Of a stretch of DNA of 6,060 bases, positions 1-5,253 are shown in pieces (position 1 is the first letter of the stretch; the number at the start of each line of letters is the position of its first letter). Made by a program: the position numbers and the translations under genes. The stretch comes from Clostridium sp. GTDB taxonomy: Bacteria; Bacillota_A; Clostridia; Lachnospirales; Lachnospiraceae. The stretch covers positions 1 through 6,060 of the forward strand of contig JAMPAW010000191.1 in NCBI GenBank assembly GCA_023666975.1, given 5' to 3'. Under the pieces are notes generated by a model, which saw only the letters and a list, made by a program, of their open reading frames with translations, searched no databases and had not been told where the DNA came from.

Positions 1-229
1 CAGGCAAATAATAAGATGATTGCGGATGAGGCAGTTAAAAAGGAACATTTGGCAGCCATTTCAAATTAGACAGAATGACATGGATAATGCCATAAACTCT
101 ACCTATAGCAATGATATGGGTATTAGCCATACAGAATGGAAAGAGCAAATAAGAAAGTCAAATATCAGGTGTCAATGGGACCCGGAAAGAGACTTACATG
201 GGAATCCCCCACGGCAAATAAGCTCCTGA
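1..229 (+). pseudogene. Decayed DUF4291 family gene, 5' end outside window
   Basis: Fragments of one DUF4291 protein are spread over all three plus frames. Frame 1 (1-41) reads QANNKMIADEAVKK, the family's N-terminal 'YQAYN..IADEAV..G' block. Frame 3 (42-83) continues exactly with GTFGSHFKLDRMTW, so one base is missing from the A-run at 37-41. Frame 3 then stops at 93-95, and the match resumes in frame 2 (about 87-220) with NAINSTYS, EWKEQIRKSNIRCQWDPERD and a shortened GNP..RQI. The usual middle segment starting WIKPSFLWMMYRSGW, roughly 40 residues, is deleted, and the end after RQI is lost at a TGA (227-229). DUF4291 proteins are normally about 190-200 residues and of unknown function. The match is from recalled family consensus, not a search. 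The ATG at 20 opens an out-of-frame ORF and is not a credible start. The gene cannot make a normal product. Confidence 0.8.
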
Positions 230-381
230 AGTTCTTTGTCGTTCGCTTGATAATATTAGAACGGTATAATGGTATATTATGTGAATGTATTATTTGTGTT
301 AGGGTATAGGCTAAGCAATCTGAAATTTGGAATCGTTTGAACTATGCAGGGCAGTAGGTAAAAGAGGGTAGAGGTATCATT

Positions 382-837
382 ATGAATACGAATCAATTAA
401 GCCAACACACACAAGATGTTTTGAAAAAATACGGATGGTATGAAGGAAGAAAATTTGATATAACATTTTGGGTGTCAAAATTGGAAGGGGAAGGATATCG
501 ATTACATGAATATGCGGAGCTGATTTTAAAAGAGTTAGGGGATATATACGTTGGAGAACGGGCTACAAAAGCGTATGAAGGTGCAACATTCGATTTTAAT
601 CCGTATTATTCTGCAAGTGGGGAATATGATAGATTAGAAGAATTTGAGATGGCTAGTGGTGATAAGCTATTTCCCATAGGAGCCTTTCAGGATTATATTG
701 TATATGCTGGACAAACAAAAAGAATATATTTAGGATGTTGGGCGTGTTTATATATGATAGGTAATTCTATAGAAGAATACTTGGAGAATGTTTTTAAGAA
801 AGGGTACGAGCCTATTGAAATTATGTTAGACAGATAA
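382..837 (+). CDS. SUKH-3 domain immunity-type protein (orphan)
   Basis: This is an intact 151-residue cytoplasmic protein with no signal peptide or membrane segment. It follows the SUKH-3 pattern: a GWYEGRKFDI block near residue 18, a helix ending LILKELGDIYV, the FDFNPYYSASGEYD segment, then LFPIGAFQDYIVYAG, a strand containing IYLGCWACLYMIGNS and a closing EEYLENVFKKGYEP helix. Proteins of the SUKH superfamily (Smi1/Knr4-like) are widely found as immunity proteins next to polymorphic and contact-dependent toxins, where they are thought to bind and neutralise a nuclease-type toxin. That role is inferred here. No toxin gene is visible, and upstream lies a DUF4291 pseudogene, so this is an orphan immunity gene or the survivor of a decayed cassette. 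AGAGGT at 370-375 precedes the ATG at normal spacing. A TATAAT at 265-270 could be its -10, but no convincing -35 lies at the right distance. DNA is AT-rich compared with the genes to the right. Confidence 0.85.
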   Translation: MNTNQLSQHTQDVLKKYGWYEGRKFDITFWVSKLEGEGYRLHEYAELILKELGDIYVGERATKAYEGATFDFNPYYSASGEYDRLEEFEMASGDKLFPIGAFQDYIVYAGQTKRIYLGCWACLYMIGNSIEEYLENVFKKGYEPIEIMLDR

Positions 838-887
838 GGGTTTTGAATCGTGCGATGAACAGGGGTATTAGAATATTGGAGGAAAAA

Positions 888-1004
888 ATGGCTGAAGGTA
901 GGATGATAGAGCATACATATTTTATTTGTAAATCAAGTTGGTGTACTAACATTAATAATAGCAAATTTTACAAAACCCTAATTGTCGTTCCTAGTTTAAT
1001 ATAG
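888..1004 (+). CDS. Small ORF of 38 codons, unknown, possible truncated gene start
   Basis: A TTGGAGGAAAAA sequence at 876-887 gives a near-ideal ribosome binding site (GGAGG, about 6 nt spacing) for the ATG at 888. The ORF reads MAEGRMIEHTYFICKSSW... and stops at the TAG 1002-1004. It has two cysteines, is mildly basic and has no membrane segment or family match that I recognise. The strong start signal and the position about 50 nt behind the SUKH-3 gene suggest that a second cassette gene began here and was truncated. The surrounding DNA is very AT-rich: 15 of 60 bases are G or C at 901-960. It may equally be a non-functional remnant. The antisense ORF at 693-914 has no comparable start signal. 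Confidence 0.4.
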   Translation: MAEGRMIEHTYFICKSSWCTNINNSKFYKTLIVVPSLI

Positions 1005-1083
1005 TTTTTGTGATTTTCCAAAAGAGGGGCTAATAGCTGCTATGATGGAGTGGGCAGCAAAAGCGTTTGGTATATCAGGATCC
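1000..1083 (+). other. Coding-like remnant running into the junction
   Basis: In the frame starting at 1000 the plus strand reads YSFCDFPKEGLIAAMMEW and continues AAKAFGISG before it enters sequence that is antisense to the solute-binding protein gene. It ends at a TAA at 1114-1116. The stretch has coding-like composition, including an Ala-rich helix-like segment, but no start codon with a ribosome binding site. It is in a different frame from the 888-1004 ORF, which ends just before it. It is plausibly the 3' part of a gene whose end was replaced at the junction, or the frameshifted tail of the small ORF. I do not recognise the family. Confidence 0.3.
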
Positions 1084-1911
1084 CCTGCCGACTGCCTGAT
1101 TGATGAAATCCAGTAATCCCACATTTTCTTTCTTTACAGCCGCTCCATAATACTGTCCGCCAAAACGATCTCCCAGAATCACCGTGGTATCGTCCACGTA
1201 ACCATTTAATATACTGACATCCACTGACATCACGTCGATATTCCCGTCCTTTAATGCTTTAAAAAGTGCATCGTAACTCTCATATTCACAGAAAATCGGG
1301 TTTACCTTCACTGCATTCATGGTATCAATATACTTCAAAAAAGCCTCTCTGGTCGTTGCATTTCTGGGAACGCCAATATATTTTCCGTCCAAATCGGCAA
1401 GGGAACGTATCTCACTGCTTCCCAAAGAGTTTGCATTCTCCCCTGAAGTATTTACCAGCAATCCAATATAATCCGTATAATAACTGGTCGAAAAAGCAAA
1501 CCGTTTCTCCCGCTCTTTCGTAATGGTATAGGTGGCGAAAAGACAGTCCACCTCTCCCGATTCCAGCTTTTCTTCACGGTCAGCCACAGTTACTCCTACA
1601 AATTCCACTAATTTCTGTTCTTTTGCCTCTTCCACGCTGACTTCAAACAGATTTGCCGCTGTCTGCCAGGCAAGCTCTACTTCCAGTCCGGACCATGTAT
1701 CTGTTTCGCTGTCATAAAATCCCAGATTCGGCACATCCATCTTGCAGCCCACGGTCAGATGCCCCTTTTCCCGAAGTTCTTCCACATAATTTTCATTGAC
1801 ATCCACCACTTCCTCTGTTCCGGACTTCGATGTATCCGGATTCGCTTGCCCACAGGCGCTAAAAACCAAAGCGATACAGCACAGACAACCAATCAAAAAC
1901 TTTTTATTCAT
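1075..1911 (-). CDS. Family 3 solute-binding lipoprotein, C-terminally truncated
   Basis: This is a 278-residue extracellular amino acid-binding protein of the SBP_bac_3 family. The start at 1911 is chosen over 1941 because GGAGGG sits just before it and a lipoprotein signal follows directly: MNKK, a hydrophobic run, then F-S-A-C with Cys20 as the lipidated residue. An acidic linker leads to the binding domain from about residue 46: LTVGCKMDVPNLGFY, GLEVELA, R112 with EEKLESGEVDCLFAT, and TITKER (R134), where the family's conserved Arg holds the ligand alpha-carboxylate. The second lobe includes DLDGKYIGVPRNATT and ends GGQYYGAAVKKENVGLLDFINQAV. The usual 20-25 residue tail of the 'LKEDGTIDEIYKKW' type is missing, and the protein stops with GRGS at the left-hand junction. 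Its start overlaps the symporter stop by 8 nt, so translation is probably coupled. It may be non-functional. No ABC permease follows. The exact ligand is unknown. Confidence 0.85.
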   Translation of the reverse strand: MNKKFLIGCLCCIALVFSACGQANPDTSKSGTEEVVDVNENYVEELREKGHLTVGCKMDVPNLGFYDSETDTWSGLEVELAWQTAANLFEVSVEEAKEQKLVEFVGVTVADREEKLESGEVDCLFATYTITKEREKRFAFSTSYYTDYIGLLVNTSGENANSLGSSEIRSLADLDGKYIGVPRNATTREAFLKYIDTMNAVKVNPIFCEYESYDALFKALKDGNIDVMSVDVSILNGYVDDTTVILGDRFGGQYYGAAVKKENVGLLDFINQAVGRGS

Positions 1912-3205
1912 TCTTACCCTCCACTCGGTTAAATATCTCACGATTCAAATCGCCGTTCTGATGCGCCACAATCGTGGTACATACTGCATCTCCGGTAATA
2001 TTTACCGCTGTCCGAACCATATCCAGGATTCGGTCTACTCCCATAATCAGCATGATTGCCTCCACCGGAAGCCCGACAGAAGTAAATACCATAGATAAAG
2101 TTACCAATCCCACAGAAGGGATTCCTGCTGTGCCAATGGAAGCCAGCGTTGCTGTGGCGATTACCGTCAGATAGCCGCCTGCTCCCAGGTGGATCCCATA
2201 TGCCTGTGCCGCAAATACGACCGCCACACCCTGCATGATCGAGGTTCCGTCCATGTTAATCGTGGCCCCGAGAGGAATGGTAAAGGAAGATATTTTTCTG
2301 GATACTCCCATCTTCTCCTCTAAAGTATCAATATTTAAGGGGATCGTTGCATTGGAGGTAGATGTCGAAAAGGCAAATGCCATAACCGGAAAGAATTTTT
2401 TCAGAAACTTTACCGGATTTAATCTGGTAAATAATACCAGCAAAAGCATATATACCACCAGGCACTGGGCAGCCAGACCGAGCAAAACGCTTCCCATATA
2501 TTTCAGCAAAGGGATAAATGCATCAAAGCCCAGGTTGGAAAAGGTTCTGGCTATCATGCAGAATACGCCGATAGGTGCCAGCCCCATAACCAGGTTTGTC
2601 ATTTCCATCATCAAATCGTTGCACTGGTTCAGGAAATTCGCAATCAGTTCTGCCTGTTCTCCCATTTTTGCTAACAGCACGCCTACCACAAGGGCAAACA
2701 GAATAATCTGGAGCATCGTTCCGTCTGCCAGGGCGCCAATCGGATTCTCCGGTATAATATTCAGAATCGTATCTGCCGCAGAAACACTCTCTGCGGTTGT
2801 GACTTCTCCTGCTTCAATCGTGGACATATCCAATCCGATTCCCGGTTTTACAACAGAAGCAACGGCAATGGCAACGGTTACCGCCAAAGCAGTGGTCGCC
2901 AGATAAAATACAATCGTTTTGCCGCCTACCTTTCCAAGCGCTTTCGTATCCCCAATCGCAGAGCTTCCGCAGACCAGGGAACAGAATACCAGAGGTACTA
3001 CCAGCATTTTCATCAGACGGATAAAGCCATTGCCAACCACATAGAACAATCCATCGACTAAAATGGTATCTCTGAAATAAGAATGGGGTACACACAAATT
3101 TAAAATAACACCTAAAATCAAACCGCCGATTAACCCTGCAAAAATCTTTGCGGTAAGCCCCATTTTTTTCCTCTTTTTTCCTTCATTCTTCTTTTCTTCC
3201 TGCAT
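1904..3205 (-). CDS. DAACS-family dicarboxylate/amino acid:cation symporter
   Basis: This 433-residue polytopic membrane protein is of the GltP/GltT/DctA family, which imports acidic amino acids or C4-dicarboxylates with Na+ or H+. All core elements are present: the Ser-rich re-entrant loop HP1 (STSTSNATIP, about 280-289), the TM7 NMDGT cation-site motif (317-321), HP2 with SIGTAGIPSVG (356-366) and TM8 VDRILDMVRTAVNITGD. In TM8, D395, R398, T399 and N402 correspond to D394, R397, T398 and N401 of archaeal GltPh. Arg398 is the residue that selects acidic substrates, so glutamate, aspartate or a dicarboxylate is expected rather than a neutral amino acid. The N-terminus is Lys-rich (about 1-18) and cytoplasmic. 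AGGAGG with 7 nt spacing supports the ATG at 3205 over the internal Met15. It lies 16 nt behind the RmlD-like gene and overlaps the binding-protein gene, within one operon. Glutamate versus dicarboxylate cannot be settled here. Confidence 0.93.
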   Translation of the reverse strand: MQEEKKNEGKKRKKMGLTAKIFAGLIGGLILGVILNLCVPHSYFRDTILVDGLFYVVGNGFIRLMKMLVVPLVFCSLVCGSSAIGDTKALGKVGGKTIVFYLATTALAVTVAIAVASVVKPGIGLDMSTIEAGEVTTAESVSAADTILNIIPENPIGALADGTMLQIILFALVVGVLLAKMGEQAELIANFLNQCNDLMMEMTNLVMGLAPIGVFCMIARTFSNLGFDAFIPLLKYMGSVLLGLAAQCLVVYMLLLVLFTRLNPVKFLKKFFPVMAFAFSTSTSNATIPLNIDTLEEKMGVSRKISSFTIPLGATINMDGTSIMQGVAVVFAAQAYGIHLGAGGYLTVIATATLASIGTAGIPSVGLVTLSMVFTSVGLPVEAIMLIMGVDRILDMVRTAVNITGDAVCTTIVAHQNGDLNREIFNRVEGKNE

Positions 3206-3221
3206 ATTTGCTCCTCCTGTT

Positions 3222-4079
3222 CTATCCGTTATACTCTGCTACATAAGCCTTCAAATCATCTATCCATTGCGGCATGGTATAAATCTCTGTCATCTTCATC
3301 ATAAGATTTTCCAGAAGGGTAGAAATCTGCTTTCCGTCATTGGATGAAAAGGTTCCTTTTACCAGGGAAGAATCATATCCCATCAAAGCCAGAATTGTCC
3401 TGGCAAATTCGTATCGGCTGCATACCCCTTCACAGGAAGCATGATAAATTCCATACTCGGTTTTATCCAGAAGACAGTTGATAAAACGTGCCAGTTCTCC
3501 CGCACTGGTAGGGGTGCTGATTCTGTCAAAGGGGGCTTCAAATGATGTTTGGGATTCCCCCTGCTGTACCACATAGGAAAAATAATCCTGTGCCTTTTTG
3601 CCGTCGGCTGCGCCATAAACCCAGGAGCTGCGGATAATCAGATGCTTGGGATTCAGTTCCTTGACATAGTTTTCCCCGGCAAATTTTGATTTCCCATATA
3701 CAGTCTGCGGATCCGGAATGTCAAATTCCGTCATCCGCCCAGAGCTTTTCCCGTCGAAAACATCATCCGTCGAAAGCTGAATCAATTTTGCATTAAGCCT
3801 CCTGGTCACGGATGCCAGATTCCTCGCACCCAGGGCATTTACACGGAATGCCTCCACCATATTTTTTTCACAGCACTCTACATCTGAGATACTGGCACAG
3901 TTAATGACAATATTCGGGTGGTACACATTTGCCGCCTGCTCCACCGCTTCCATATCCGTGACATCCACATCCCGGTCTGTGCCAACCACTTTGTTTTCCA
4001 CATCCTCGTTCAAAAGCTGTACCAGGGAAGAACCAAGCCTTCCCTCTGCACCTGTAATCCATATGGAATTCTTTGACAT
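3222..4079 (-). CDS. RmlD-like SDR family sugar-nucleotide reductase
   Basis: This 285-residue extended short-chain dehydrogenase belongs to the RmlD (dTDP-4-dehydrorhamnose reductase) substrate-binding superfamily. The NAD(P)-binding fold opens with ITGAEGRLG (Gly10, 13, 16). N60-C-A-S follows beta-4, and the catalytic triad is Thr104 (in STDDVFDG), Tyr128 and Lys132 (in YGKSK), matching the T104/Y128/K132 positions of Salmonella RmlD. RSSWVYG and the FDRISTPTSAGELA segment are typical of the sugar-nucleotide site. Salmonella-type RmlD has STDY where this protein has STDD, an Asp at residue 106. There are no rmlA, rmlB or rmlC genes nearby, and it heads an operon with an acidic amino acid transporter, so a role in dTDP-rhamnose synthesis is not supported by context; the true substrate is unknown. 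AGGAGG at 7 nt spacing supports the start. It is the first gene of the operon, about 95 nt from the predicted transcript start. Confidence 0.85.
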   Translation of the reverse strand: MSKNSIWITGAEGRLGSSLVQLLNEDVENKVVGTDRDVDVTDMEAVEQAANVYHPNIVINCASISDVECCEKNMVEAFRVNALGARNLASVTRRLNAKLIQLSTDDVFDGKSSGRMTEFDIPDPQTVYGKSKFAGENYVKELNPKHLIIRSSWVYGAADGKKAQDYFSYVVQQGESQTSFEAPFDRISTPTSAGELARFINCLLDKTEYGIYHASCEGVCSRYEFARTILALMGYDSSLVKGTFSSNDGKQISTLLENLMMKMTEIYTMPQWIDDLKAYVAEYNG

Positions 4080-4140
4080 ATCTTCTCCTCCTTTTTCTAT
4101 CTGAAATTTTTTACCAAACGAATTGATTCAAAATAAGAAA

Positions 4141-4170
4141 GCCAAAGGAACCGCAACTATCGCCTTTGAC
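4141..4170 (-). promoter_or_regulatory. Leader stem-loop at the 5' end of the operon mRNA
   Basis: In the minus-strand transcript GUCAAAGG (4170-4163) can pair with CCUUUGGC (4148-4141), forming an 8-bp stem with one G-U pair and a 14-nt loop. The U-rich UUUCUUAUUUUG follows directly. It begins only about 5 nt from the predicted transcript start. It could stabilise the mRNA 5' end or act as a weak attenuator. I see no conserved riboswitch or T-box core. Confidence 0.4.
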
Positions 4171-4181
4171 TCGTGTTAATT

Positions 4182-4210
4182 AGTATAACATGGAAAGAAA
4201 AATTTTACAA
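4182..4210 (-). promoter_or_regulatory. Sigma-A-type promoter of the reductase-symporter-SBP operon
   Basis: On the minus strand TTGTAA (4210-4205) and TATACT (4187-4182) are separated by exactly 17 nt, and a TG one base before the -10 makes it an extended -10 element. Transcription would start near 4175, giving a leader of about 95 nt before the reductase ATG at 4079. The -35 lies only 9 nt after the end of the preceding unit's terminator stem, so the promoter is cleanly insulated. Confidence 0.75.
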
Positions 4211-4218
4211 GTTAAAAT

Positions 4219-4262
4219 GCAGCGGCTGCCAGGGTTCAAAACGAACCCCGGACAACCGCTGC
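4219..4262 (-). terminator. Intrinsic terminator of the permease-regulator unit
   Basis: In the minus-strand RNA GCAGCGGUUGUC...GGGGUUC pairs with GAACCCUGGCAGCCGCUGC around a GUUUU loop. This gives a stem of about 19 bp with one bulged base and three G-U wobbles. The wobbles form only in the minus-strand transcript (in plus-strand RNA they would be A-C mismatches), which shows the direction of use. The stem is followed by AUUUUAACUU, a moderate U-tract, and lies 46 nt after the regulator's stop codon. Confidence 0.85.
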
Positions 4263-4308
4263 AACAGCTTTCTATCTATGCCAATGGCAACCTCATATGT
4301 TCTTCCCC

Positions 4309-5184
4309 TTATGTCAAATCCACAACCAACTCCGAAAATATCCCCGAAGCGCTAAGTTCGTTTTCGCCGTCAGCCGAATTTGCATACTCGATGACATTAT
4401 CCTCTTTCATATAATAAACATCACATTTACGCCCTTTGTTTGTGACATTTACGATATTTTCTTCCGGCAGGTGGACAACGGTTTTTGCCTTCCACTGGTT
4501 GATATCCAATCTGCCATTAATTTTATCAATCGTAATGTCATAATCTGTTTTGGCGGTAAATTCCAGGCTGCCGCTGCTGTCTGAAATCAGAACCTGCCCT
4601 GCATCCCCATCATATTCCAAACGGCGCAGATGAAGGTTCTTGATTACAAGAAGTTTAACGGAAGCGGCTATCTCACAATGGTCAGAGTATTTTTCAGGAA
4701 GAATAATCTCAACCATCAGGGAATCCTCCACCTCGTAGCGGCTTAATTTGTTCTTGTTCAGGCAATTGACATCCAGCTTGTTTTTCTTTTCGTCCAATTT
4801 TATCTTAAACATTGTGCCTAAATTCTCAAACGTTTCAGATGACAGCTTGATATGGAGCTTTTCATCTGTTCCCGATGATAATATGATGGTAGCCGCATCC
4901 CCGATATTGACATCAAAATGTTTCTCGCAGTCAATATCATAAATGGTTTCGCTGGTATAAACAGACGGTTCCTGTTTTCGCTGCGTGGCAGAGTCGCGAA
5001 GCAGTTCATCTAAGGTCGTTTTAAAAATCTCTGCGATGATTACCATGTTTTCAACATCCGGTAAGCCCTTTCCGGTCTCCCATTTTGTGATCGCCTGTCT
5101 GGACACGCCAATTTTCTCGGCAAGCTGCTCCTGTGACAATCCTTCATTTTTTCTTATCTCTTTCAATTTCTCTGAAAAATTCAT
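4309..5184 (-). CDS. XRE-family regulator with DUF4097-like beta-rich C-terminal domain
   Basis: This 291-residue DNA-binding protein starts with a classical Cro/C1-type helix-turn-helix at about residues 7-62: LSQEQLAEKIGVSRQAITKW, then GLPDVENMVIIAEIF and LDELL. After a short linker (about 63-78) comes a domain of some 210 residues with alternating hydrophobic/polar strands and repeated turns, for example VLISDSSGSLEF, YDITIDKINGRLDI and VVHLPEENIVNV. This is typical of the DUF4097 beta-solenoid fold. There is no membrane segment, so the whole protein should be cytoplasmic. It lies 69 nt behind the ABC permease gene without an obvious promoter of its own, so the two are probably co-transcribed. 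The inferred role is control of that exporter, with the C-terminal domain as sensor or oligomerisation module. AGGAGG with 6 nt spacing fixes the ATG at 5184. Confidence 0.85.
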   Translation of the reverse strand: MNFSEKLKEIRKNEGLSQEQLAEKIGVSRQAITKWETGKGLPDVENMVIIAEIFKTTLDELLRDSATQRKQEPSVYTSETIYDIDCEKHFDVNIGDAATIILSSGTDEKLHIKLSSETFENLGTMFKIKLDEKKNKLDVNCLNKNKLSRYEVEDSLMVEIILPEKYSDHCEIAASVKLLVIKNLHLRRLEYDGDAGQVLISDSSGSLEFTAKTDYDITIDKINGRLDINQWKAKTVVHLPEENIVNVTNKGRKCDVYYMKEDNVIEYANSADGENELSASGIFSELVVDLT

Positions 5185-5223
5185 AATAAACCTCCTCTTT
5201 CCTTTTTATTCCTTTTAGGTGTT

Positions 5224-5243
5224 TGTGAAACTTACATTTCGCA
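5224..5243. promoter_or_regulatory. Imperfect palindrome, possible regulator operator
   Basis: The 20-nt sequence TGTGAAACTTACATTTCGCA has arms TGTGAAA and TTTCGCA around a 6-nt centre, with one mismatch pair in the arms. It lies between the permease stop and the regulator start, where an autoregulatory XRE dimer site would fit. It is short and no second copy is visible in the window, so it is only a candidate. Confidence 0.2.
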
Positions 5244-5253
5244 ATTACCTATC

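Noticed and set aside
20..229. 69-residue ORF as a gene of its own
   Set aside because: No ribosome binding site precedes the ATG. Only its second half matches DUF4291; its first part is out of frame with the matching sequence. It belongs to the pseudogene.
247..270. Promoter for the SUKH-3 gene using TTGATA (247-252) and TATAAT (265-270)
   Set aside because: The spacer is only 12 nt, too short for a sigma-A promoter, and no better -35 lies 16-18 nt upstream of the TATAAT.
838..978. Inverted repeat GGGTTTTG (838-845) / CAAAACCC (971-978)
   Set aside because: It is only 8 bp with about 125 nt between the arms, in AT-rich DNA. There is no transposase, target duplication or terminator-like context, so chance is likely.
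1912..1941. Longer start for the solute-binding protein (ATG at 1941)
   Set aside because: It would place ten charged residues in front of a proper lipoprotein signal peptide. The GGAGGG ribosome binding site sits directly before the ATG at 1911.
2235..2906. 223-codon plus-strand ORF
   Set aside because: It lies wholly antisense to the well-supported symporter gene, lacks a ribosome binding site and has the composition of a mirrored membrane-protein frame.
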